Positions 54,193 to 62,824 of a stretch of 64,000 bases of DNA are shown one piece after another; the first letter of the stretch is position 1; each line of letters opens with the position of its first letter. The notes beneath the pieces were generated by a model. It was not told where the DNA came from, ran no database searches, and saw nothing but the letters and a program-made list of their open reading frames with translations. Both the position numbers and the translations under genes were made by a program. This DNA comes from Bordetella genomosp. 10 (GTDB lineage Bacteria; Pseudomonadota; Gammaproteobacteria; Burkholderiales; Burkholderiaceae_B), in contig NZ_NEVM01000002.1 in NCBI RefSeq assembly GCF_002261225.1, forward strand, positions 1,054,001 to 1,118,000. The letters are read 5' to 3'.

Positions 54193-54220
54193 GCGCTGCC
54201 CGATATTCATCGGGCAGCGC
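54193..54220. terminator. Strong stem-loop between convergent genes
   Basis: GCGCTGCCCGAT, loop ATTC, ATCGGGCAGCGC make a perfect 12-base-pair hairpin between the LacI gene and the convergent monooxygenase gene. No T-run follows on either strand, so it is a likely but not classical bidirectional terminator. Confidence 0.5.
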
Positions 54221-54257
54221 CGCAACGGAAACGCTCGCACCGCGGGGCGGACTTGCG

Positions 54258-55637
54258 CTAGGCAGCGTTCCCCGGGCGGCGGTGCTTGTGCGCGGGATGC
54301 GAGTCGCCGAGGCGGGGCGAGCGGCCAAAGAGCTTTTCCCGCAACGTTCCCGCGCGGTAGGCCTTTTTATACACGCCGCGTCGCTGCAGCTCCGGGACCA
54401 CCAGTTCGGCGAAATCCGCGAAGCTCTCATGCGCCAGCACATAGCCCAGGTTGAAGCCATCGACATCGGTCTCGTCCACCCAGGATTGCAGTCCATCGGC
54501 GACCTCCGAGGGCGAGCCCACCAGCAGCGTGCTGCCGCGATTACCTAACGCGATGGCTTCCAGGATGTCCCGCACAGTCCAGGTCCGCCCGGGATCCGCG
54601 GTCGTGTAAGACTCCACGGCCGATTGCATGTGATTGCTTTCTTCGTGTCGCAATGGCTCGTCGAGGTCGTATTGAGCGAGGTCTATCCCACTCCAGCGGG
54701 AGTACAGCGCCGCCGCCCCTTCCACGCTTGCGTACTGGCGATAGTCTTCGTACTTCGCGACGGCCTCGGACTCGGTTTTGCCCGGGATGATCTTGATGGA
54801 CGCGAAGAACAGGATTTCTCGCGGATCGCGCCCATTATCGGCAGCGCGACGGCGCACATCGGCGACGAGGTCACCGACCACCTTCTTGGTCGGGCCACTG
54901 ACGAACACGCATTCGGCGTGGCGAGCGGCAAACTCCCGCCCCCGGGTGGACGCTCCGGCCTGGTAGAGCAGGGGAGTACGCTGGGGCGAGGGCTCCGCGA
55001 TGAAGATCCCTTCACTTTTGAAATTGGCGCTATGGTGGGAGACTTCGTGGATGAGCCCTGGGTCCGCGAACACGCCGGTGGCGCGGTCCCTCACGGCGGC
55101 GGCGTCCTCCCAACTGCCCTCCCAGTACTTGTAGACGAGATCCAGATAGTCATCGGCCAGTGCGTAGCGGTCGCCATGCGGTTTGGCGTCCTCTCCTTTC
55201 AATGCCTTGGTGCCGCTATTGCCAAAGCTGGTCACGATGTTCCACCCGACCCGTCCTTGAGTGATGTGGTCTAGCGTGTTCATGCGGCGCGCGAAAAGAT
55301 ATGGGGGCTCATAGGTCACACTGCTGGTGATGCCGAAGCCTAGGTGCTGGGTTACGTGCGCCATGGCCGAGACCAGCAGGATGGGATCCAGGCGGGGGAA
55401 CTGCACACCCAGGCGGACAGCCGGTTCGCTGCTGCCCTTGTAGACGTCGTAGAGGCTGATGCCGTCGGCGAGAAAGATGCCGTCGAATTTTCCGCGTTCG
55501 GCAATGCTCGCCAGATCCGTCCAGTAACGCAGCGTGTTGTATTCACTCGACCGGTCGCGCGGGTGCCGCCAGAGACCGGGAGAGAGATGAGATGGCGCTG
55601 CCAGGGCGAAAGCATTGATTCGGATTTGTCTGGACAT
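54258..55637 (-). CDS. LLM-class flavin monooxygenase, NtaA/SnaA/DszA family (3)
   Basis: This 459-residue paralogue of the protein at 48158 shares LADGISLYDVYKG, QFPRLDPILLVSAMAHVTQH, ITQGRVGWNIVTSFGNSGT and PLLYQAGASTRGREFAARHA. By eye it is closer to copy 1 than to copy 2. It is the last gene of the minus-strand operon, 87 bases after the second importer, and a GC-rich stem-loop lies just before it. The pairing of an importer with one such monooxygenase is repeated on each strand. Confidence 0.92.
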   Translation of the reverse strand: MSRQIRINAFALAAPSHLSPGLWRHPRDRSSEYNTLRYWTDLASIAERGKFDGIFLADGISLYDVYKGSSEPAVRLGVQFPRLDPILLVSAMAHVTQHLGFGITSSVTYEPPYLFARRMNTLDHITQGRVGWNIVTSFGNSGTKALKGEDAKPHGDRYALADDYLDLVYKYWEGSWEDAAAVRDRATGVFADPGLIHEVSHHSANFKSEGIFIAEPSPQRTPLLYQAGASTRGREFAARHAECVFVSGPTKKVVGDLVADVRRRAADNGRDPREILFFASIKIIPGKTESEAVAKYEDYRQYASVEGAAALYSRWSGIDLAQYDLDEPLRHEESNHMQSAVESYTTADPGRTWTVRDILEAIALGNRGSTLLVGSPSEVADGLQSWVDETDVDGFNLGYVLAHESFADFAELVVPELQRRGVYKKAYRAGTLREKLFGRSPRLGDSHPAHKHRRPGNAA

Positions 55638-55657
55638 GATCTATGGCGATGTGCGCA

Positions 55658-55680
55658 ACGGGCCCGGCCGGCGGGCCCGT
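55658..55680 (-). other. GC-rich intra-operon stem-loop
   Basis: ACGGGCCC and GGGCCCGT are perfect 8-base arms around a 7-base loop, in the leader of monooxygenase copy 3. With no T-run, an mRNA-stability or processing role is more likely than termination. Confidence 0.4.
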
Positions 55681-55724
55681 GCGGTGGTTAGACGGTCGGC
55701 GTCCGCACGGCGGCGTTGTTTATC

Positions 55725-56711
55725 TCAGGCAGCCGTCCGCGAGGGGGGCGCGGAGAGCGCCGGGATATCAAGGTGGCATGCTATCCAATGGTCCTGGGAA
55801 ACTGGACGCAATAGTGGTTTTTCCGTGCGGCAACGCGCCGTTGCGTGGATGCAGCGCGCTTCGAATCGGCATCCTGATGGCAGATCGATAGGCGAGGGGA
55901 TTTCGCCCGCGACGGTCGCCGACGCGTCGACGCGGCTTTCGCTCGCGGTAATCAGCGTTTGGGTGTAAGGGTGACGCGCGGAGCCGACCACCGTTTCGCT
56001 CGGGCCGATTTCCATCAGCTCGCCCAGATACAGTACGCCGACCTTGGTGCTCATATAGGCCACGACGGCGAGATCGTGCGAGATCAATAAATACGTCAGG
56101 CCGCGTTCCGTCTGCATGTCGCGCAGCAGGTTCAGCACTTGAGCCTGGATGGACACATCCAGCGCCGACACAGGTTCGTCGAGCACCAGTACTTTGGGCT
56201 GAACGCCGAGTGCGCGTGCGATGGCGACGCGCTGGCGCTGGCCGCCGCTCAACTCGTGAGGATGCCGCCGGGCCATCTCCGCCGTCAGGCCGACCAGATC
56301 CAGCAATTCATGCACCTTGCCGCGCAAGGCCTTACCCCGGTGCAAGCCATGGACGCGCATCGGCTCGTCGACGATGTGCTCGATGCGCATGAGGGGATTT
56401 AGGGATGAATAGGGGTCTTGCAGAACCGGCTGGACGTCCCGATGGAACTGCCGGTCGACTCGCTTGCCTGCGTCGAGCACATGCCCGGCTACGTGGATCG
56501 AGCCTGCGGTAGCGGGCTCGGCGGCAAGCAGTACCTTGGCAATGGTGCTTTTTCCTGAGCCGGATTCACCCACCAGGCCGAATGTCTCGCCCTGTTCCAG
56601 GGCGAACGAAACCCCGGCGACCGCGTGCAACGTCCGGCCTTTGCCGAAAGGATTGCGTCGGACCCGGTACTCCTTGCGCAGCGCATTCGCGGAAATGAAG
56701 GGTAGGCTCAT
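55725..56711 (-). CDS. ABC transporter ATP-binding protein, DppF type (second importer)
   Basis: This 328-residue ATPase has Walker [15 protein letters not shown], signature LSGGQRQRVAIARAL, Walker B VLVLDEPVSALDVS and the C-terminal FEARCIHATARC segment. The ATG at 56711 overlaps the stop of the DppD-type gene (ATGA); the open frame runs 29 codons further but inside that gene. It forms the ATPase pair of the second importer. Confidence 0.94.
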   Translation of the reverse strand: MSLPFISANALRKEYRVRRNPFGKGRTLHAVAGVSFALEQGETFGLVGESGSGKSTIAKVLLAAEPATAGSIHVAGHVLDAGKRVDRQFHRDVQPVLQDPYSSLNPLMRIEHIVDEPMRVHGLHRGKALRGKVHELLDLVGLTAEMARRHPHELSGGQRQRVAIARALGVQPKVLVLDEPVSALDVSIQAQVLNLLRDMQTERGLTYLLISHDLAVVAYMSTKVGVLYLGELMEIGPSETVVGSARHPYTQTLITASESRVDASATVAGEIPSPIDLPSGCRFEARCIHATARCRTEKPLLRPVSQDHWIACHLDIPALSAPPSRTAA

Positions 56712-57751
56712 GCCGCGGCCTCCAATCGCGCATCCATGTCCCAGGTGCCGGGGCCACGCCACACGACAGGCGCATCCAGGCGTTGTGGTGTGTGCCAACA
56801 GGCGGCCGCGCGCCGCTCATCCTGCCAGGCGAACCAATCCGGCAAGGCCAGGCGGCAGCGTTCGTCGGCCTCCGGGCAGCGAGGCGCGAAGCGGCAGCCT
56901 GGACCGCGCGCGTTCGGCGAGGAGGGGGCCCCGGGTATGGTGAGCAGACGTTCGTGCCTGGTGCCCAGCGCGGGCGCCGCGCGCAGCAAGGCTTCCGTGT
57001 AAGGATGGACAGGTTGGCGGAAGACCTGTCCGATAGGCCCCCGCTCGACGATGCGTCCGGCGTACATGATGGCGACGTCATCGCAGAACTGCGAGGCCAG
57101 GCGCAGATCGTGGGTGATGAAAACGATGCTCATATTGCGTTGCTGCTGGAGTTCACGCAGCAACGCAAGGATCTGCAATTGCACGGTCACGTCGAGCGCT
57201 GTCGTTGGTTCGTCGCAGAAAAGCAGGTCGGGCGCGCAGGCGATATTGATGGCGATCGACACGCGTTGCCGCATTCCGCCGCTGAACTGGAATGGATAGC
57301 TGTCCAATCGCTCGCTGGCGGCGGGTATCTTCACGGCTTCGAGCGCCTCAATGGAACGCCGGCGCAGTTCCGCGAGATTTCTGATGCCATGGTGATAGCG
57401 GAAGACCTCGGCGATCTGGTCCCCTATCGTCATCAGGGGGTTCAATGACGTCATGGCGTCCTGCAACACCATGCCGATCCGCCGCCCCCGGATTTGCCGT
57501 AAGTCGCGCGCACTTTTCTTCAGCAGGTCCTCGCCGTTGAACAGCACCTGCCCCGACACGACGCGGCCATTGGCTGGCAGTACGCCCATCAACGACGAAC
57601 AGGTCATGCTCTTTCCCGAACCCGATTCTCCGACCAGGGCCAGTGCGCTGCCTCGCCGCACCTTGAGATTGACGTGATCCACCGCGGTGACGAGGCCGTT
57701 GCGGGAAATCAATTGCGTGGTCAGGTCGCGCACGTCGAGTATATCGCTCAT
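56708..57751 (-). CDS. ABC transporter ATP-binding protein, DppD type (second importer)
   Basis: This 347-residue ATPase has [17 protein letters not shown] (Walker A), [16 protein letters not shown] (signature), [14 protein letters not shown] (Walker B) and [13 protein letters not shown] at the C-terminus. It follows the DppC-type gene after 12 bases and is translationally coupled to the DppF-type gene. Confidence 0.94.
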   Translation of the reverse strand: MSDILDVRDLTTQLISRNGLVTAVDHVNLKVRRGSALALVGESGSGKSMTCSSLMGVLPANGRVVSGQVLFNGEDLLKKSARDLRQIRGRRIGMVLQDAMTSLNPLMTIGDQIAEVFRYHHGIRNLAELRRRSIEALEAVKIPAASERLDSYPFQFSGGMRQRVSIAINIACAPDLLFCDEPTTALDVTVQLQILALLRELQQQRNMSIVFITHDLRLASQFCDDVAIMYAGRIVERGPIGQVFRQPVHPYTEALLRAAPALGTRHERLLTIPGAPSSPNARGPGCRFAPRCPEADERCRLALPDWFAWQDERRAAACWHTPQRLDAPVVWRGPGTWDMDARLEAAA

Positions 57752-57763
57752 GGGGATTCCTGC

Positions 57764-58678
57764 TTACCAGGATTGTGGAATGACGGGATTGAGCCGATCC
57801 CGCAGGGCGTCGCCCAAGACGTTCAAGGCGAGTACCGTGGCAATGAGCACGGCGCCCGGGAACACGCACACCCACCACGCATTGTTCAGGAAGCCGCGGC
57901 CCTCCGCGATCATTCCGCCCCACGAGATCAGCGGCGCCTGCACGCCCAGGCCCAGAAAGCTCAGCGTGGCTTCGAACAGGACGATGGTGCCCGCGTCGAG
58001 GGTGGCCAATACGATGAAGGTCCCGAGGACGCCGGGCGCCAGGTGGCGCAGCATGATACGCCGGCGCGATGCCCCGGCGAGACGCGCCAGCAAGACGAAG
58101 TCGCGCGTTCGAAGGGACAGCACTTCTCCTCGTGCCACGCGGGCGAACCGGGCCCAGCTGGACAGCGCCAGCACGATCACCAGATTGCCGAGACTGGCTT
58201 CGACCACGCCCGCCAGCACCATGGCCAGTATCACGGCGGGCAGGGCCAGTTGGAGATCCGCAAGACGCATGGCCACGGCATCGACGATGCCGCCAAAGTA
58301 GCCCGCCATGATTCCCAGCAGGCTGCCGGCGATCCCCGCCAAGGCGACCACGCTGGCTGCGATCATCAGGGTGATCTGTGCGGATTGCACGACGCGCGCG
58401 TAGACATCCCGCCCGAGCTGGTCGGTGCCGAACCAGTGCAGGCCGGATGGGGGTAGGAAGCTGTCGCCTGGCGCGATCGACAGCGCATCGAAGGGCGCGA
58501 TCCACTGTGCGAAGAGCGCGCATGTCAGCACGCCAGCGAAGATCGACAGCGCGATCCAGAACTGTGCGCGTGCGAGCCACCGGCGGCTGCGCCGGATGGC
58601 GCCGTTGTCCGGTTCCGCGGGATCCGCGGCATACTGGCGCAGTTGCGGGCTGGACGATGAAAGGTGAGGATCAGCCAT
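57764..58678 (-). CDS. ABC transporter permease, DppC type (second importer)
   Basis: This 304-residue permease has a full cytoplasmic N-terminus (about 35 residues, then ALSIFAGVLTCALFAQWIAP), LHWFGTDQLGRDVYARVV and the coupling loop EVLSLRTRDFVLLARLAGAS. It overlaps the DppB-type gene by eight bases. It is 40 residues longer than its counterpart at 45239, which lacks the N-terminal extension. Confidence 0.94.
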   Translation of the reverse strand: MADPHLSSSSPQLRQYAADPAEPDNGAIRRSRRWLARAQFWIALSIFAGVLTCALFAQWIAPFDALSIAPGDSFLPPSGLHWFGTDQLGRDVYARVVQSAQITLMIAASVVALAGIAGSLLGIMAGYFGGIVDAVAMRLADLQLALPAVILAMVLAGVVEASLGNLVIVLALSSWARFARVARGEVLSLRTRDFVLLARLAGASRRRIMLRHLAPGVLGTFIVLATLDAGTIVLFEATLSFLGLGVQAPLISWGGMIAEGRGFLNNAWWVCVFPGAVLIATVLALNVLGDALRDRLNPVIPQSW

Positions 58679-59588
58679 AGTGGATGCGTGGATCGACGAC
58701 GGCGTACAGAAGGTCGACGACCAGGTTGAGCAGCACGAAATTCACCGCGATCAGCAATACCGCCGCCTGTACGACGGTGTAGTCCAGGTTGTTGATGGAA
58801 TCCAGCAGCAGTTGGCCGAGTCCTGGCCACGCAAAAACCACCTCGACTGAAACCGCGCCTCCAAGCAGGATGCCAAACTGCAGCGAGACGAAGGTCAGGA
58901 CGGGCAGCAATGCGTTGCGCAGCGCATGGCGTAATACGATCACATGCTCGGGTACGCCCTTGATGCGCGCGAATTTCACGTATTCGGAATGCAAGGCCGT
59001 GCCCATGCTGGATCGCGTCAGGCGCGCGATCCCCGCGGCGGCGTACCAGCCGAGGGCAAGCGTGGGCAGCGCCAGATGGGCGGCCGTGCCGTAGCCTCCT
59101 GTGGGGAACCAGCCCAGCCGCAGGGAGAACAGCTTGATGAAGATCAGGCTGAAGAAGAAAGGCGGGCCGGCCTGGCCGAGGACGGCGAACAACTTGCCGA
59201 ATTGGTCGATCACGCTGCCAGGCCAGACGGCGCTCGCCACGCCCAGGGACATGCCCAGCAGCAGCGCCAGCGCCAGCGAGGTCGCCGCCAGGAGCAACGT
59301 CGGAAACAGGGAGTTCCACACGACGGTTCCGGCCGGCTTGGAATATCGATAGGACATGCCAAGCCGGCCGTGTGCAATGTCAGAAAGATAAGACACGAAT
59401 TGCACCGCCAAGGGCCGATTCAATCCCATTTGTTCGCGTAGCACCTGGCGATCGGACTCCGTGGCTTCCGGAGGCAGCAGGATCTGGGTAGGATCGCCCA
59501 CGGCGCGCACGATGACGAAGATCACCGCGACCGCCAACAATACGGTAACCAACGATTGAGCCAGCCGCTTCAGGATGTATGCGTACAT
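58671..59588 (-). CDS. ABC transporter permease, DppB type (second importer)
   Basis: This 305-residue permease has the DppB start AYILKRLAQSLVTVLLAVAV, GDPTQILLPPEATESDRQVL (compare the near-identical segment at 44322) and the coupling loop SEYVKFARIKGVPEHVIVLR. It follows the binding-protein gene after 24 bases and forms the channel with the DppC-type partner. Confidence 0.94.
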   Translation of the reverse strand: MYAYILKRLAQSLVTVLLAVAVIFVIVRAVGDPTQILLPPEATESDRQVLREQMGLNRPLAVQFVSYLSDIAHGRLGMSYRYSKPAGTVVWNSLFPTLLLAATSLALALLLGMSLGVASAVWPGSVIDQFGKLFAVLGQAGPPFFFSLIFIKLFSLRLGWFPTGGYGTAAHLALPTLALGWYAAAGIARLTRSSMGTALHSEYVKFARIKGVPEHVIVLRHALRNALLPVLTFVSLQFGILLGGAVSVEVVFAWPGLGQLLLDSINNLDYTVVQAAVLLIAVNFVLLNLVVDLLYAVVDPRIHYG

Positions 59589-59612
59589 GATGAGGATCGC
59601 GCGCGGACCCGG

Positions 59613-61181
59613 TTACTTCCAGGATGCGTCGCGGAAGTTCAGGCTCCATCCGGCAACCTGGGGATCCCATTGCAGCGTGGAGTCCTTGGCATAGTTCAGG
59701 AAGACTTCCGCGAGCAGCACGGCCTGGCCATCGTCGTGCGTCAATTTCAGGATCTGCTTGAACAATGCATCGCGCCTGGACAGGTCGGACACGCCGTCAA
59801 CCTCGTCGATCAGCTTCTGCACCTCCGGGTTGTAGTAATCCGACCAGGTGCCGTCCTTGGAGACCGAGCCGCCAATGACATGGATCGGATCGTAGATCGC
59901 ATTGCCGAACTCGGAGAAAGCCAGCGGACCGCTTTGATGGACGTTGTTGATCCGGTTGAACGCGACGTAATCGAGGGTCTTCAGCTGAACCTTGATGCCG
60001 ACCTGGCCCCAGTAGGCCACGACCGCCTCGCCAAGCGCGCGGGGGAACGCCGCCGGGAAGTACACCGATGTCTGGAACCCCTTCGGGTAACCGGCCTTGG
60101 CCAACAACGCCTTGGCTTTCGCCGGATCGTAGGGGTAGGGTTGTAGATCAGGATTGGACCCGTAGGGGTAACTCGACGGGATGGTGGAGCTGAGCGTGGC
60201 CGCCCGTCCGCGATAAACACTCTTGATCAGCGCATTCTTGTCGATTGCGTAGTTCAAGGCAAGCCGGACGTCGGGCTTGCTGAGCGGCGTGCCGGGTTCT
60301 TTCGAGTAGATGCGCACATGCAGGGGGCTGCCGCCGGGAATCGATGTCACGCTGATTCCCTCGTGCGTCTTGAGTTGCTCGGCATCGGATGCCGCGACAT
60401 CGGTCACCAGGTCCACTTCGCCGGATAGTACGGCATTCACGCGGCTGCTCGGCTCCGGAATGAAGCGATAACGTATGGTCTTGATCGCGGGGGCCTTGCC
60501 CCAGTAGCCGTCGAAGCGCTGCAGTTCCAGCGAACGGCCCACTTCGTGTCCGACGATGCGATAAGGCCCGGTACCTATGGGCGCCTGCGCGAAAGCTTCC
60601 GGCGTAGCCAGGCCCTGGGTATAGGCCTTTGGCACGATATACAGGTAGCCCGCCACTTTGTTGATGAACGCGCCATCGGCCTGCTTGAGACGGATGATCA
60701 CGGTCTTGTCGTCCGGCGTCTCGACTTTATCGACAGTGGGTGCAAAGTAGGGACGGCGCGTGCTCTTGGTCGCCGGTTCGATGATTCTTTCAATCGAGTA
60801 CTTCACGTCGGCCGAGGTGAAGGCCGCGCCATTCTGGAACTTGACGCCTTCCCTGAGCGTGAACGTATGCACCAGTCCGTCCGCGCTGACCTTGTGGTCC
60901 GTGGCCAGGCGAGGTTCCAGCTTGCCCGTGCGGTCGAAGCCATAAAGCGTATCGAACACGTTCCACGCAAACTTGGCCGAGTCGACGCTGGGCGCGACCT
61001 GGGGGTCCAGATTGCCTGGCTCGGCAGGCAGCGCGACCACCAGCGTGCTCTTGTCGACGGCGGGTTTGCCACCCACCGCATGAGCGGGGCCGGCACTGAG
61101 CAGGACCATGGCCGCAGCGCCGACCGCAATCAGGGATTTGAGGCGGAAGCCGGAAGCTTTGACTTGCGAAAGTGTGGACAT
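59613..61181 (-). CDS. ABC transporter substrate-binding protein, DppA/OppA family (second importer)
   Basis: This 522-residue binding protein has a signal peptide ending near GPAHA. It shares GVKFQNGAAFTSADVKYSIE, RRPYFAPTVDKVETPDDKT and PYPYDPAKAKALLAKAGYPK with the binding protein at 42765, so the two importers have a common origin but are well diverged. It opens the minus-strand importer operon; a promoter and operator lie within 65 bases upstream. The ligand is unknown. Confidence 0.93.
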   Translation of the reverse strand: MSTLSQVKASGFRLKSLIAVGAAAMVLLSAGPAHAVGGKPAVDKSTLVVALPAEPGNLDPQVAPSVDSAKFAWNVFDTLYGFDRTGKLEPRLATDHKVSADGLVHTFTLREGVKFQNGAAFTSADVKYSIERIIEPATKSTRRPYFAPTVDKVETPDDKTVIIRLKQADGAFINKVAGYLYIVPKAYTQGLATPEAFAQAPIGTGPYRIVGHEVGRSLELQRFDGYWGKAPAIKTIRYRFIPEPSSRVNAVLSGEVDLVTDVAASDAEQLKTHEGISVTSIPGGSPLHVRIYSKEPGTPLSKPDVRLALNYAIDKNALIKSVYRGRAATLSSTIPSSYPYGSNPDLQPYPYDPAKAKALLAKAGYPKGFQTSVYFPAAFPRALGEAVVAYWGQVGIKVQLKTLDYVAFNRINNVHQSGPLAFSEFGNAIYDPIHVIGGSVSKDGTWSDYYNPEVQKLIDEVDGVSDLSRRDALFKQILKLTHDDGQAVLLAEVFLNYAKDSTLQWDPQVAGWSLNFRDASWK

Positions 61182-61199
61182 GGACGTACCGATATCGGG

Positions 61200-61212
61200 T
61201 TAATAACGTTTC
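61200..61212 (-). promoter_or_regulatory. Candidate LacI-type operator O3
   Basis: On the minus strand this reads GAAACGTTATTAA, matching GAAACGTTTTTAA of O1 at all but one position. It lies immediately downstream of the predicted -10 box, across the expected transcription start, an ideal place for repression by the LacI protein. Confidence 0.5.
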
Positions 61213-61213
61213 G

Positions 61214-61242
61214 ATTTTGTGTTGGCATGAGGTCATGCACAA
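61214..61242 (-). promoter_or_regulatory. Predicted promoter of the second importer operon, with internal palindrome
   Basis: On the minus strand, TTGTGC (61242-61237) and CAAAAT (61219-61214) are spaced by exactly 17 bases. The spacer region holds a perfect interrupted palindrome, GCATGA-GG-TCATGC (61225-61238), which may be the site of a second regulator. Confidence 0.45.
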
Positions 61243-61321
61243 CTACTAAAGCATGATATGGATAGAAGCGAAGCGAGTTGAATGAAGGACCATCGCCGCC
61301 GCTGCGCTTGCGCGATCGGCG

Positions 61322-62824
61322 TCATCGCTCAAGCCGGTGCGCCAGATGGCGCGCGGCGTTGCGCCCGCCGACGACGCATTCGGCAAGGTTGCCGCCGGCC
61401 AGGTAGATGTGGCCGAACACGCTGCCCAGTTCACCCGCGGCATACAGGCCTTCGATCGGCTCGCCGCGCACGTCGATCACGCGCTGGTGGGCATCGTGGA
61501 CCGGGCCGCCCTGCGTGTTGATGACCAGAGGCCAGACCTCGGCGGCGTAGTAGGGCGCGTGCAGCAACGGCAGCATCGTCTCCGGCCGGCGGTCGTACGC
61601 GTCGTCGCGGCCAGCGTCACACGCCGCGTTCCACTGCCGTACCTGGGTTTCAAGCATGACCGGATCCATGCCCAGGGCAGTGGCCAAGGCGGGCAGCGAC
61701 TCGGCACGACGCAGGATACCCAGCTCCACCTCGGCCAGATTGTCTTCACTCCAGCGATACGTCATCGCGGGATCGTTGGCAATGGCACGTCCCAGGGGAT
61801 ACATCTCCAAGCCTTTCCGGTCGACGATCAAGTAGGCCGGCAAGCGGCTGTGCGCCGCGCTGGCGGCATCGAAATGCGCGAAATGCCTGACACCGGTATC
61901 GCCGGGATAGGGTTCGTACTCGTTGGCGAAACGCCGCCCCCGCTGGTCCACGAGTATCCACGGCACGGGGGGCAAGGGATCAGGATGATGGCCGGGCGTC
62001 CACATTGGAAAGTTCTTGGCATACAGGCCATACCGGAATGCCGGATCCGGATGCCGAAAACCGTAAGGACCATGGAAGTGCCACATATGCCAAAGGTCGG
62101 CGCCCAGCGCCTGGGCCATGGTGATGCCGTCGCCCGTGTTGCCCAGAAAACTGGCAGGGCGAGTGCCGGTCGCTTCAAAATACTGGCTTTGCATCTGCGC
62201 ATTGGCCTCGAATCCGCCGCACGCCAGGATCACGCCGCCGCGGGCGTCCACGGTCTCGCTTTGCCCCTCATGTTCGATCCGCAGCCCGTGCACGCCTGAC
62301 GCCGTGCGCAGCAGGCTTTTGGCGGCGGTGCCAAGCCTGACCTCGATGCCGCGGCGCTCGACGCACTGGCGCAGGAGGCCGAAAAAATTCGTGCCGGCGT
62401 TGGAGTAGAAAGTAGGCGGCAGGGGGGTGGCATCGGACTGCAGCCGATCGACTTCGACATAGCCAAGTTGGTCGAACCCTTCGAAAGGGTAGTTGCCCAG
62501 GGCGGGAAACACGCGGACGGACGCATCGACCTCCTTGGCGAGTGCCTGCATCCAGCCGGGAAGTTCGACCATGCCTTGCGCGAGCCGTCGGAGCACGTCC
62601 GGTGGTGTGCGGCCCCCACAGGTCGCGATCAGGTATCGTGCCGCGGCGTCCGCATCGTAGGCGATCCGGGCGCCGCCGGCCGAGACCACGGACAAGCCAC
62701 CGGGATACGGCATCTTTTCGACGATCAGGACGCGGGCGCCCGCGTCATGCGCGGCGATCGCCGCCGCGGCGCCCGCGGCGCCATAACCAACGACGACGAC
62801 GTCGAAATGGGCCGACATGCTCAT
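61322..62824 (-). CDS. FAD-binding oxidoreductase, fumarate reductase/ketosteroid dehydrogenase (FAD_binding_2) family
   Basis: This 500-residue flavoprotein has the N-terminal dinucleotide fold DVVVVGYGAAGAAAAIAAHD followed by EKMPYPGGLSVVSAGG. GGVILACGGFEAN lies mid-sequence, and the C-terminal FAD segment is LYAAGELGSVFGHIYLAGGN. These proteins reduce or dehydrogenate C=C or C-C bonds next to carbonyls, and some act on urocanate or steroids. Its ATG overlaps the stop of the preceding acyl-CoA-dehydrogenase-like gene (ATGA), so the two probably work in one step sequence. An internal start at 62818 is possible. Confidence 0.9.
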   Translation of the reverse strand: MSMSAHFDVVVVGYGAAGAAAAIAAHDAGARVLIVEKMPYPGGLSVVSAGGARIAYDADAAARYLIATCGGRTPPDVLRRLAQGMVELPGWMQALAKEVDASVRVFPALGNYPFEGFDQLGYVEVDRLQSDATPLPPTFYSNAGTNFFGLLRQCVERRGIEVRLGTAAKSLLRTASGVHGLRIEHEGQSETVDARGGVILACGGFEANAQMQSQYFEATGTRPASFLGNTGDGITMAQALGADLWHMWHFHGPYGFRHPDPAFRYGLYAKNFPMWTPGHHPDPLPPVPWILVDQRGRRFANEYEPYPGDTGVRHFAHFDAASAAHSRLPAYLIVDRKGLEMYPLGRAIANDPAMTYRWSEDNLAEVELGILRRAESLPALATALGMDPVMLETQVRQWNAACDAGRDDAYDRRPETMLPLLHAPYYAAEVWPLVINTQGGPVHDAHQRVIDVRGEPIEGLYAAGELGSVFGHIYLAGGNLAECVVGGRNAARHLAHRLER

